Part shown: piece by piece, positions 26,101-33,316 of the stretch
Layout: each line of letters starts with the position of its first letter
Numbering within the stretch: the first letter of the stretch is position 1
Assembly (NCBI RefSeq): GCF_018599245.1
Contig: NZ_JAHEVJ010000002.1
Span: forward strand, 248,001-312,000
Length of the DNA: 64,000 bases
Reading direction: 5' to 3'
From: Aliiroseovarius lamellibrachiae
Lineage (GTDB): Bacteria; Pseudomonadota; Alphaproteobacteria; Rhodobacterales; Rhodobacteraceae
Program-made: the position numbers and the translations under genes
Notes under the pieces: generated by a model
The model's input: the letters and a program-made list of their open reading frames with translations, nothing else
Database searches by the model: none
Told to the model about the DNA's origin: nothing

Positions 26101-26506
26101 TCCCCTTGGTCGTGTCACGGTCTGCGGTTTGGTCATTACACGTCAACGCCCAGGCACGGCCTCAGGCGTGGTGTTCTTGACGCTTGAGGATGAGACTGGC
26201 GTCAGTAACATTGTGGTTTGGTCCAAGGTCTACAAACGGTTTCGAGCCGCAGTGATGGGGGGAAGGTTGTTGCAGGTATCGGGGCACCTGCAACGTGAAG
26301 GCATCGTCGTTCACCTTATTGCACAGGATATTCAGGACATGTCGTACAAACTGTCCGAGCTTGGGCACCCCATGGATGATACGATTGGTCAAACATTGCC
26401 CCAGGCTGACGATAGCCCTCGGCCCAAACATTCTACTCCCACAGGTCGCGCATTCCACCCCAGGGATCAGGCTAAGAAATTGTTTCCAAGTCGGGATTTC
26501 CACTAA
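23192..26506 (+). CDS. dnaE2: Error-prone DNA polymerase DnaE2
   Basis: The 1104-residue C-family polymerase performs translesion synthesis after DNA damage. The PHP domain opens the protein (MTYGELCATSNFTFLKGASHPEE and AIAITDQNSLAGVVRA). The palm catalytic pair is PPDIDIDFEHERREEV (about residues 411-426), the third Asp is in ILKVDILSLGML, and RPGPIQGGMVHPYINRRQG and EYGFPESHAAAFA are fingers and tail motifs of the DnaE2 branch. A C-terminal OB fold includes GVVFLTLEDETGVSNIVVW. The ATG at 23192 overlaps the imuB stop (ATGA), which outweighs the longer frame from 23138. It is the last gene of the SOS operon. Confidence 0.97.
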   Translation: MTYGELCATSNFTFLKGASHPEELVTRAAELGLSAIAITDQNSLAGVVRAYAALQEIKRMAAKDIAIKSTQQVDHSSRTITQANSIRRPDIGHQFPKLIVGARLVLQDSTVHWIALPKDRKGYEALSRLLTLGKRRAPKGQCHLSYRDLTAGGSGMTLIAIPQENDGDAAGHIAEMARVFPSNVYLGCAPRYDGSDQAKFDRCMSLSHATSAPMVAIGDVLMHHGSRRQLADVLSCLREGCSIDDIGKRALPNAERRLKGLQDMARLFHKHPAAIRRTQEIIAKCSFCLSELSYDYPTEVNDGETAQDRLIRLTHLGLKRRYPNGVSEHVQGLVHKELKLVKSLGFAAYFLTVHDIIVFARSRGILCQGRGSAANSILCYALGITDVGPETITMVFERFMSEHRGEPPDIDIDFEHERREEVVQHIYEKYGRHRAGLCATVIHFRTRAAIREVGKVMGLSQDVLAGLTGQIWGMSGRGVDETRVRELGLDPSDRRLAQTLRLIGEIIGFPRHLSQHVGGFIITQGRLDELCPIENAAMEDRTVIEWNKDDIDTLGILKVDILSLGMLTCIRKCFDLISSHDGPELAIATVPQEDTKTYDMLCGADAIGVFQVESRAQMNFLPRMRPRTFYDLVIEVAIVRPGPIQGGMVHPYINRRQGKEAVSFPSAELKAVLGKTCGVPLFQEQAMQIAVVAAGFSPEEADHLRRSLATFRKMGTIGTFRDRFISGMLRRGYDADFADRCFTQIEGFGEYGFPESHAAAFAMLAYVSAWLKCHHPAAFACALLNSQPMGFYAPAQIIRDAREHSIEIRPICVNNSDWDNRLEKRGDGNLALRMGFRQIKGMKQEDADWIVSARGNGYHDIPSLWHRAGVSSGTLERLAEADAFTDLGLTRRDALWQVKAIRADTRLPLFNDPIDGEVIAEPKVALPIMNLGEAVVEDYVSMRLSLRAHPVELIRPSLPNTTPHSELPHVPLGRVTVCGLVITRQRPGTASGVVFLTLEDETGVSNIVVWSKVYKRFRAAVMGGRLLQVSGHLQREGIVVHLIAQDIQDMSYKLSELGHPMDDTIGQTLPQADDSPRPKHSTPTGRAFHPRDQAKKLFPSRDFH

Positions 26507-26852
26507 GTCAAAGTGGTCACCCTTGTGGTCACCCTCGCCAGGCCGGATGATGTATAGGTGGTCGGCAGAACATCGGTGCATTTACACGGCCTGAAAGTCG
26601 TATTGCCACTGCTCAGGACCACGGCAGATGTACGCCTTTTCTGCCCTTGCCCAAGGGGAAATTCCCTATTGGAACCTACCACCATTCACCGTATAACAAC
26701 GTCCTCTGACTGAGATAAACTTCAGGAGTGCATGCGCATGACGTGGTTTCATTACAGACAAATGGGTCGTTCGCACCCTGCCTGATATGCAGGCGTAAAA
26801 CATCTGTCCTTCTGGTTTTTTCGTTTACAATCAAAAGAAAAGGTCGCCTCAC
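26507..26852 (+). other. speA upstream region
   Basis: These 346 bases carry no gene. Near 26516-26537 the 10-mer GTGGTCACCC occurs twice in tandem, 12 bases apart. The 3' half holds the candidate structured leader described separately (26754-26807). No clear terminator for dnaE2 is visible. Confidence 0.4.
26754..26807 (+). ncRNA. Candidate structured 5' leader of speA
   Basis: A three-way junction can be drawn. The closing helix is ACAG (26754-26757) with CTGT (26804-26807), extended by ATG/CAT (26762-26764, 26801-26803). Hairpin 1 is GGGT-c-G, loop TTCG, C-ACCC (26764-26778). Hairpin 2 is GCCTG, loop ATATG, CAGGC (26780-26794). It ends 45 bases before the speA start. Polyamine decarboxylase genes of alphaproteobacteria are known to have conserved leaders (the speF motif), but I could not align this one to it. 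It may be a regulatory RNA or a chance fold. Confidence 0.4.
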
Positions 26853-28742
26853 TTGAAGCAAGACCACACTCGTTCCGAGACCATTTATGGCGTCGATCGT
26901 TGGGGCAAAGGACTGATTACAGTTCTCCCCAATGGGGATGTCGCGCTATGCGATCCGGCGCGCGATTCTGCGACCCCGATCAGCCTTCCTGACATTCTGC
27001 AAGACTTGGAACAGCGCGGCATTGCCTCGCCGCTGGTGTTGCGGGTCAGTTCGTTTCTGGAACATGAAATTCGCAACATCAATGAAAGCTTCGCCAGTGC
27101 CATCAAACGTGTTGGATATCAGGCGCCCTATCGTGGCGTTTTCCCGATCAAGGTGAACCAACAGGCGCAGGTCGTAGATCGGATTGTCGAATTTGGCCGC
27201 CCGTTCAATTATGGGCTCGAAGCTGGATCCAAACCTGAGTTGGTCATTGCGCTGGCGCATCGTCTGGCCAAGGACGCGCTGATTGTCTGTAACGGGGTGA
27301 AAGATGCCGAGTTCATTCGGCTGGCAATCCTGTCGCGCCGCCTTGGTTTCAACACAGTGATTGTTCTGGAAAGCCCAAAAGAGGCGGAAACGGTGATCGA
27401 AGTGACCCGTGAGCTGGGGATTGATCCCTTGCTGGGCGTCCGCGTGAAACTGACCAACCAGATTGGCGGAAAGTGGCAGGAAAGCTCGGGGGATCGGTCT
27501 ACCTTTGGCATGAACACCGACCAATTGCTGCGCGTTGTGGACCGGCTGAAAGACGAAGGGCTGTTGCATTGCCTTCAGTTGCAGCACTCGCATCTGGGCA
27601 GTCAGGTGCCGGACGTCAATGATGTGCGCCGGGCCGCGGCGGAGGCATGCCGCTATTTTGTTGAACTCACCCGCGAAGGCGCGCCGCTGACCCATCTGGA
27701 TTTGGGTGGCGGCTTGGGCATTGATTACACCGGCGAAAAGCGCGCGGCGGAAAACTCGATCAACTATACCGTCGAAGAATATTGCGCCAATGTGGTGGAA
27801 ACCGTGGCCTATGCGATGGATGAGGCAGAGCTGGCGCACCCGATTTTGGTGACGGAAAGCGGGCGGGCGGTGGCGGCAACTTCGTCGATGTTGATCTTCG
27901 ATGTGTTGGAAACCACGCTTTATGATGCCCCTGATGCGCCGGATGTGCAGCCAGATGATCATCATCTGGTGGCCGATCTCGCGGCGATTTCAGGGTATCT
28001 GGAGGCCGGGCGCGTGCAGGAATGCTGGAACGATGCGTCCTTCTATCGCGATGAGCTGCGGGCCTTGTTTCGCCGTGGATATGTGGATCTGCGCCAAATG
28101 GCGCGGGCGGAACGTATTTACCTGTCATTGACCGCCCGGATCAAAGCCCTTGTAGCGGCCTCGGATGAGGTCAACGAGATGGGCGAGCATCTGGAGAAAG
28201 TGGCGGATGTCTATCACTGCAATTTCTCGCTGTTCCAATCCTTGCCGGATGTTTGGGCGATTGATCAGCTGCACCCGATTGTGCCGCTTCAGATGCTCAA
28301 CCAAGTGCCGGACCGTCGCGCGGTTCTGTCTGACATTACCTGTGACAGCGATGGCAAAGTGGATCAGTTTATTCTCGCCGATGGCATCTCGCCCTCGCTT
28401 CCCGTACATTCATTACCTGAGGAAGGCCGCTATTACCTTGGGGTGTTTTTTGTCGGTGCGTATCAGGAAACGCTGGGTGATTTGCACAATCTCTTTGGGG
28501 ACACCAATGTGGTGACGATCGATCTGCGCGCGGATGGCGGGTTTGATCTGTTGCATGAACAAGAGGGCGACACGATTTCTCAGGTGTTGTCTTATGTTGA
28601 ATATGATCCCGCCGATTGCGTTGCGGCCTTTCGCAAAATGGTCGATGAGGCAATTTCGAGCGGGGCTGTGAAAGCCAGTGATCGCAAGATCCTGATTGGG
28701 GCCTACCGCGACTCGATCAATGGCTACACTTATTATGAATAA
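26853..28742 (+). CDS. speA: Biosynthetic arginine decarboxylase (PLP-dependent)
   Basis: SpeA decarboxylates arginine to agmatine, the first step of polyamine synthesis here. The 629-residue protein is a fold-III decarboxylase of the SpeA type. The N-terminus has GVDRWGKGLITVLPNGDVAL, the PLP lysine lies in GVFPIKVNQQAQVVD (about residue 96), and HSHLGSQ and LDLGGGLGIDYTGEK form the barrel phosphate site. HPILVTESGRAVAA and NFSLFQSLPDVWAIDQ follow, and the protein ends SINGYTYYE. The start is TTG at 26853 with an AAAAGG site upstream; no ATG exists before the conserved region. A possible leader RNA precedes it. It heads the polyamine gene group. Confidence 0.95.
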   Translation: MKQDHTRSETIYGVDRWGKGLITVLPNGDVALCDPARDSATPISLPDILQDLEQRGIASPLVLRVSSFLEHEIRNINESFASAIKRVGYQAPYRGVFPIKVNQQAQVVDRIVEFGRPFNYGLEAGSKPELVIALAHRLAKDALIVCNGVKDAEFIRLAILSRRLGFNTVIVLESPKEAETVIEVTRELGIDPLLGVRVKLTNQIGGKWQESSGDRSTFGMNTDQLLRVVDRLKDEGLLHCLQLQHSHLGSQVPDVNDVRRAAAEACRYFVELTREGAPLTHLDLGGGLGIDYTGEKRAAENSINYTVEEYCANVVETVAYAMDEAELAHPILVTESGRAVAATSSMLIFDVLETTLYDAPDAPDVQPDDHHLVADLAAISGYLEAGRVQECWNDASFYRDELRALFRRGYVDLRQMARAERIYLSLTARIKALVAASDEVNEMGEHLEKVADVYHCNFSLFQSLPDVWAIDQLHPIVPLQMLNQVPDRRAVLSDITCDSDGKVDQFILADGISPSLPVHSLPEEGRYYLGVFFVGAYQETLGDLHNLFGDTNVVTIDLRADGGFDLLHEQEGDTISQVLSYVEYDPADCVAAFRKMVDEAISSGAVKASDRKILIGAYRDSINGYTYYE

Positions 28743-28764
28743 CCTCAGGAAGGAGAAAGCCACC

Positions 28765-29976
28765 ATGGGTAAGACACTTGTTGTTGGGGCGGGCGGCGTA
28801 AGTCACGCAGCCGTGCATAAGATGGCGATGAACGCGGATATCTTTACCGACATCACGCTGGCCAGCCGGACCAAATCGAAATGTGATGCGATTGCCGCGA
28901 GCGTAAAAGAGCGCACCGGTGTTGAGATCAAAACCGCTGCTTTGGACGCGATGGATGTGGCGGCAACGGTTGCGTTGATCCGCGAAACCGGGGCCGAGCT
29001 TCTCGTTAATCTTGCGCTTCCCTATCAGGATCTCGTGCTGATGGATGCCTGCCTTGAGGCCGGATGCCATTACCTTGATACCGCGAATTACGAGCCCGAA
29101 GATGTGGCCAAGTTTGAATACCACTGGCAATGGGCCTATCAGGATAAGTTCAAAGAGGCCGGTTTGACGGCAATCTTGGGCTCAGGTTTTGATCCGGGCG
29201 TGACCAGTGTGTTTGCGACCTGGCTCAAGAAACACAAGCTTGATACCATCCGCCAGATCGACGTGCTCGACGCCAATGGCGGTGACAATGGACAGGCGTT
29301 TGCAACCAATTTCAACCCCGAGATCAACCTGCGCGAAGTGCTGGCCGACGCGCGCCATTGGGAAAATGGCGATTGGCAAGTGTCCCCCGCCATGACCCAT
29401 AAGGTCGCGTTTGATTTCCCCGGCGTTGGCCCCAAAAATATGTATCTGATGTACCATGAGGAACTGGAGTCGATGTCGACCCATTTCCCCGAGATTGAGC
29501 GCGCGCGGTTCTGGATGACCTTTGGGGATGCCTATATCATGCACGCCAAGGTGCTGCAGAATGTTGGCATGACCGGGATCACACCTGTGATGCATCAGGG
29601 TCAGGAAATCATCCCGATCCAGTTTCTGAAAACCCTGCTGCCCGATCCCGGAGATCTTGGTGCGCTGACCAAAGGCAAGGCCTGTATCGGCGATATCGCG
29701 ACGGGTCAGGCGAAAGATGGCTCGGGTGAAAAGACCTTTTACATCTACAACATCTGCGACCACGAAGAATGCTTTGCTGAGGTCGGTTCGCAGGCGGTGT
29801 CATACACTACAGGTGTGCCTGCCATGATCGGCGCGGCACAGATGCTCAAGGGCAATTGGAATGCGCCTGGCGTGTGGAATATGGAACAGCTCGATCCCGA
29901 TGATTTCATGGATATGCTGAACGCGCACGGGTTGCCGTGGCAGGTGCATGAACTCGATGGTCCCGTCGATTTCTAA
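28765..29976 (+). CDS. Carboxynorspermidine/carboxyspermidine synthase (saccharopine dehydrogenase family)
   Basis: This enzyme condenses a diamine (putrescine or diaminopropane) with aspartate semialdehyde and reduces the Schiff base with NADPH. The 403-residue protein begins MGKTLVVGAGGVSHAAVHKMA, a Rossmann GxGGVG-type nucleotide site. Later family segments are GCHYLDTANYEPED, GLTAILGSGFDPGVTSVFA, LDANGGDNGQAFATNFNPEINLRE and FAEVGSQAVSYTTGVPAMIGA. I chose ATG 28765, which follows AGGAGA. It lies 22 bases after speA and immediately upstream of nspC, which identifies it as the CANSDH/CASDH partner rather than a lysine-pathway enzyme. Confidence 0.92.
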   Translation: MGKTLVVGAGGVSHAAVHKMAMNADIFTDITLASRTKSKCDAIAASVKERTGVEIKTAALDAMDVAATVALIRETGAELLVNLALPYQDLVLMDACLEAGCHYLDTANYEPEDVAKFEYHWQWAYQDKFKEAGLTAILGSGFDPGVTSVFATWLKKHKLDTIRQIDVLDANGGDNGQAFATNFNPEINLREVLADARHWENGDWQVSPAMTHKVAFDFPGVGPKNMYLMYHEELESMSTHFPEIERARFWMTFGDAYIMHAKVLQNVGMTGITPVMHQGQEIIPIQFLKTLLPDPGDLGALTKGKACIGDIATGQAKDGSGEKTFYIYNICDHEECFAEVGSQAVSYTTGVPAMIGAAQMLKGNWNAPGVWNMEQLDPDDFMDMLNAHGLPWQVHELDGPVDF

Positions 29977-29982
29977 ACACAG

Positions 29983-30011
29983 GCCCGGCGGTCACGCCGG
30001 GCTTCCTTTTT
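29983..30011 (+). terminator. Intra-operon hairpin terminator before nspC
   Basis: GCCCGGCG (29983-29990), loop GTCA, CGCCGGGC (29995-30002) is followed by TTCCTTTTT. This is a textbook intrinsic terminator placed between two genes of one pathway and ending about 20 bases before the nspC start. Confidence 0.8.
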
Positions 30012-30030
30012 GCCCAAAATGGGGTTTCCC

Positions 30031-31200
30031 ATGCCCGAGATGATGACCACCCAAGCCGGGGATGCCGGCGCCTTTCGCGACTTTGATCTGTCCCGCGTGC
30101 CGACCCCGGCCTTTGTGGTGGACGAGGTGGCAATCGCCCGCAATCTGACGATCCTGTCGGATGTGGCAGACCGGTCGGGCGCACATGTGCTGGCCGCGCT
30201 CAAGGCGTTTTCGATGTTTTCTCTGGCCCCATTGGTGCGTCAGCACCTGGGTGGCACCTGTGCCAGTGGGCTTTATGAGGCCCGTTTGGGGCACGAGGAA
30301 TATGGCGGCGAGCTGGCCACGTTTTGCGCGGGTTACAAAGACAGCGAGATCGACGAGATCATCAGTCTTTCGGACCACATCATCTTTAACAGCCCCGCTC
30401 AGAAAGACCGGTTTCTGACCAAATGTCAGGCGGCGGGGAAAGAGGTTGGGCTGCGCCTGAACCCCGAGCATTCCGAGGGTGAGGTCGCCAAATACGATCC
30501 CTGCGCGCCCTGTTCGCGGCTCGGCACGCCGATCAGCAGCCTGACGGATGGCGTATTTGTGGGCGTGGATGGGGTTCACATGCACACGTTGTGCGAACAA
30601 GGGTTTGACCCGCTGGCCCGCACATGGGCGGCGGTGGAACAGACGCTCACACCCTATCTTAACGGCCTGAAATGGTTGAACTTTGGGGGTGGGCATCACA
30701 TTACCCGTGATGATTATGACCGTGAGGCTTTGATTGCGTTTATTAAAGATATTCGGGCCAAATATGGGGTTGAGGTTTATCTTGAACCCGGCGAGGCGGT
30801 GGCCTTGGATGCGGGCATTCTGGTGGGCGAAGTGCTTGATCTGCCGCAGAACAGCATGAACCTTGCGATCACCGATATTTCCGCCACTTGCCATATGCCC
30901 GATGTGATCGAGGCGCCGTATCGCCCTGCGATGTTGGATGAAGTTGACGATGGGCATACCTACCGGCTTGGTGGGCCGTCCTGTCTGGCCGGGGATGTCA
31001 TCGGTGACTACACCACCGCAGAGCCGCTCAAGATTGGGGACCGTTTCGCCTTTCTCGATCAGGCCCATTATTCGATGGTGAAAACCAACACATTCAACGG
31101 TGTCCCCTTGCCGACAATTGCTTTGTGGAACAGCCAAAGCGACGCGTTGCAGATTGTGAAGCAATTTTCCTATACCGATTTCAAAGATCGTCTTTCGTAA
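30031..31200 (+). CDS. nspC: Carboxynorspermidine/carboxyspermidine decarboxylase
   Basis: NspC is a PLP-dependent fold-III decarboxylase that converts carboxyspermidine to spermidine (or carboxynorspermidine to norspermidine). The 389-residue protein shows TPAFVVDEVAIARNL, the PLP lysine in HVLAALKAFSMFSLAP, GGTCASGLYEARLGHEEYGGE, HMHTLCEQGFDP, the phosphate loop LNFGGGHHITRDDYD, the EPGEAVALDAG segment, and the second active-site Cys in GPSCLAGDVIGDY. Several starts are possible (TTG 30010, ATG 30019, 30031, 30040, 30043); I prefer 30031, with GGGG upstream. It follows the synthase and precedes the agmatinase. The terminator in between could lower its expression relative to speA. Confidence 0.93.
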   Translation: MPEMMTTQAGDAGAFRDFDLSRVPTPAFVVDEVAIARNLTILSDVADRSGAHVLAALKAFSMFSLAPLVRQHLGGTCASGLYEARLGHEEYGGELATFCAGYKDSEIDEIISLSDHIIFNSPAQKDRFLTKCQAAGKEVGLRLNPEHSEGEVAKYDPCAPCSRLGTPISSLTDGVFVGVDGVHMHTLCEQGFDPLARTWAAVEQTLTPYLNGLKWLNFGGGHHITRDDYDREALIAFIKDIRAKYGVEVYLEPGEAVALDAGILVGEVLDLPQNSMNLAITDISATCHMPDVIEAPYRPAMLDEVDDGHTYRLGGPSCLAGDVIGDYTTAEPLKIGDRFAFLDQAHYSMVKTNTFNGVPLPTIALWNSQSDALQIVKQFSYTDFKDRLS

Positions 31201-31210
31201 GGATCCCAAG

Positions 31211-32053
31211 ATGAGCATCTTTCTCGACAGTGAGCTGACCGCTGATGAACGCACCGAAGCCGCCCGATTTTGGGTGATCCCGGTCCCACTTGAACGCACG
31301 GTTTCCTATGGGGCTGGCACCGCAAAGGGGCCGGGTGCTATTTTGGATGCGTCGGATGAGCTGGAGCGGATCTGTGGCACCGCCGAACCCTGTGCCGATG
31401 GGATTTTCACGGAACCCGCGCTTGATTGCGAGGGGCCGTTGCCCGAGGTGATGGCGCGTTTGGCGCTGCGGACGGAACGCGCGGTGCGGGCTGGGAAAAT
31501 CCCCGTTACCTTGGGCGGGGAACACTCGCTTAGCTATGGGGCGGTGATGGGGGTTGCGCGCGCCCTTGGCCAGCCGATCGGCATTGTGCAGGTGGATGCC
31601 CATGCGGATCTGCGCGTCGCGTATCAAGACGAGAAACATTCTCATGCATCGGTCATGCATTTGCTGGCGGAGGAGGGTGTGCGTTTGGCCCAGTTTGGCG
31701 TGCGTGCGCTGTGTGCCCAAGAGGCAGAAAGCCGGGTGCAAAATCGCGTGTTTCATGTGGATGCTGAGGCGTTGGTCACCGGCAATATCCAGTCCGTGGA
31801 CCTGCCGGACGACTTTCCAGAACTGGTTTATGTCAGCTTTGATGTGGATGGGCTTGACCCGTCACAAATGCCTGCCACCGGCACGCCGGTTCCCGGTGGG
31901 CTTGGCTATTATCAGGCGCTGCATCTGGTGGAACACGCGCTAAAAGGGCGGCGTTGCGTGGGGTTTGATGTGGTTGAACTGGCACCTGACGGCAATGCCG
32001 CGTGGGATTTCACCGCAGCACAAATCGTTTACCGGTTGATGGCGGCCTGTTAA
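31211..32053 (+). CDS. speB: Agmatinase (ureohydrolase family)
   Basis: Agmatinase hydrolyses agmatine to putrescine and urea. The 280-residue protein has the manganese-binding blocks of the arginase/agmatinase family: GGEHSLSYGAV, QVDAHADLR with a later HSHASVMH, SFDVDGLDPSQMPATGTPVPGG, and the Glu of FDVVELAPDGN. It lies 10 bases after nspC, with AAGGATCC before the ATG. It completes a route arginine to agmatine to putrescine to carboxyspermidine to spermidine that avoids S-adenosylmethionine decarboxylase. Other ureohydrolases are possible by sequence alone, but the context with speA makes agmatinase likely. Confidence 0.9.
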   Translation: MSIFLDSELTADERTEAARFWVIPVPLERTVSYGAGTAKGPGAILDASDELERICGTAEPCADGIFTEPALDCEGPLPEVMARLALRTERAVRAGKIPVTLGGEHSLSYGAVMGVARALGQPIGIVQVDAHADLRVAYQDEKHSHASVMHLLAEEGVRLAQFGVRALCAQEAESRVQNRVFHVDAEALVTGNIQSVDLPDDFPELVYVSFDVDGLDPSQMPATGTPVPGGLGYYQALHLVEHALKGRRCVGFDVVELAPDGNAAWDFTAAQIVYRLMAAC

Positions 32054-32126
32054 AACATGCCGTCTTTTTGGCGTTGATGCCTTTGATTTCAGGCGGCGCT
32101 TGGTGAGGCGTGTTTCATGCGAAACG

Positions 32127-32534
32127 TCATACAGGATTGGGCTTATCATCCCGCGCCACCTCTTCGACCTCTCCGTCATGATCAAAGTGGTTCAAGGTTG
32201 ACCATGTTTCATCCTGTGGTGTCGGCGGTGGCAGGGCGCAGGCCCCACGGTGAAGGCTTACCTTGGCCATGAAGTTTGCCGAAACTGGCGCGGTTACAAA
32301 TAAAAATGCCATGATCAGCAGCTCATGAAATGAGCCTTCGCCGAAGGTATAGGACTGGAGAATGGACGCCATAAGAAAGGCTCCGATCCCCACGGTGCCC
32401 GCCTTGGTTGGCGCGTGCAGACGGGTCATCGGATCGTTGAGTTTCAACAGACCAATGGCTGCGACCAGCGTGAAGATTGTACCAATGAGCAGAAGCAGCG
32501 CGATGGTATAGGTGGCGAGGATTTCAATCGTCAT
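32127..32534 (-). CDS. mrpG: Mrp/Pha cation:proton antiporter subunit G
   Basis: The 135-residue membrane protein has three hydrophobic helices with MrpG motifs: LLLIGTIFTLVAAIGLLKLNDPMTRLHAPTKAGTVGIGAFL, and ELLIMAFLFVTAPVSANFMA. The C-terminus is a soluble acidic tail. MrpG is a small subunit needed for assembly of the multi-subunit Na+(K+)/H+ antiporter. The ATG at 32534 overlaps the mrpF stop (ATGA), so the longer upstream frame is a shadow. It is the last gene of the operon. Confidence 0.94.
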   Translation of the reverse strand: MTIEILATYTIALLLLIGTIFTLVAAIGLLKLNDPMTRLHAPTKAGTVGIGAFLMASILQSYTFGEGSFHELLIMAFLFVTAPVSANFMAKVSLHRGACALPPPTPQDETWSTLNHFDHDGEVEEVARDDKPNPV

Positions 32535-32818
32535 TCGATAATATCCCCCCGGAGCACAAATCGCGCATAGGCCACGGTTGAGACAAAGCCCAGCATGGCA
32601 ATGATCAGGGCCGCCTCGAAATAGATCTGCACCCCTTGGGCGATGCCAAGCAGCACAATCAGGCCGATTGCATTGATGAACATTGTGTCCAGCGCAAGAA
32701 TGCGGTCCCCGGTGCTTGGGCCAATCCAAAGCCGGATCATCGCCATGATCTGTGCGATCGCGACGATGACAAATGCGGCGTAAAGCGACCAATTCATCAT
32801 TTCAGTTGCAAGGGTCAT
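32531..32818 (-). CDS. mrpF: Mrp/Pha cation:proton antiporter subunit F
   Basis: The 95-residue protein has three membrane helices and the MrpF signature RLWIGPSTGDRILALDTMFINAIGLIVL, whose acidic residue in GDR-xLALD is conserved. EAALIIAMLGFVSTVAYARF follows. The gene overlaps both neighbours by four bases (mrpE before, mrpG after), the compact layout usual for this complex in the inner membrane. Confidence 0.94.
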   Translation of the reverse strand: MTLATEMMNWSLYAAFVIVAIAQIMAMIRLWIGPSTGDRILALDTMFINAIGLIVLLGIAQGVQIYFEAALIIAMLGFVSTVAYARFVLRGDIIE

Positions 32819-33315
32819 CTGAAAATCTCCTGTAGGCGACGTTCATAGCGCTGTTTGATATCATCGCGCACGGCGTCGGGATCTTCGGCATCAAGCGCAT
32901 GCACCAACAGGTAATGCCCCCCATCTGACAGATCGGCGGACACGGTGCCGGGGGTCAGTGTGATGGTGCCTGCCAAAACTGTAATGGCTTCGGGCGAGCG
33001 CAGCTCAAGTGGGATCACCACCCAAGCAGGGCTCATCTTGGCATTGGATTTCGTCAGGACAATCCAGGCCACTTGCACATTGGCGACAATGATGTCCCAC
33101 ATCACCAGGACGCAATAGATGAGAAGTTTTCCCAAATGCACGGCCTTGGGGCGATCGGGCCACCAGCGCGCGGTGGCGATGGGAATGATGATGCCAAGGA
33201 TCAGACCAAACACCACCATTCCCGAACTCACGCTATTTTGCAGCAAGACCCAAACAAGTGTCAGCAGCAAAGTCAGGGCGGGGTGCGGCAACAACCAACG
33301 CAGGAGTTTCATCAT
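32815..33315 (-). CDS. mrpE: Mrp/Pha cation:proton antiporter subunit E
   Basis: The 166-residue protein has N-terminal membrane helices (LLRWLLPHPALTLLLTLVWVLLQNS) and MrpE motifs: VHLGKLLIYCVLVMWDIIVANVQVAWIVL, PAWVVIPLELRSPEAITVLAGTITLTPGT, and HYLLVHALDAEDPD in the soluble tail. It starts one base after the mrpD stop, and two ATG codons occur in tandem. MrpE is needed for full antiport activity and complex stability. Confidence 0.94.
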   Translation of the reverse strand: MMKLLRWLLPHPALTLLLTLVWVLLQNSVSSGMVVFGLILGIIIPIATARWWPDRPKAVHLGKLLIYCVLVMWDIIVANVQVAWIVLTKSNAKMSPAWVVIPLELRSPEAITVLAGTITLTPGTVSADLSDGGHYLLVHALDAEDPDAVRDDIKQRYERRLQEIFR

Positions 33316-33316
33316 C

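Noticed and set aside
26516-26537. Tandem GTGGTCACCC repeat after dnaE2
   Set aside because: Only two copies; too short to call an operator or repeat element.
29992-31299. 435-codon open frame opposite nspC
   Set aside because: Antisense shadow of a confidently identified gene with no ribosome site or homology.
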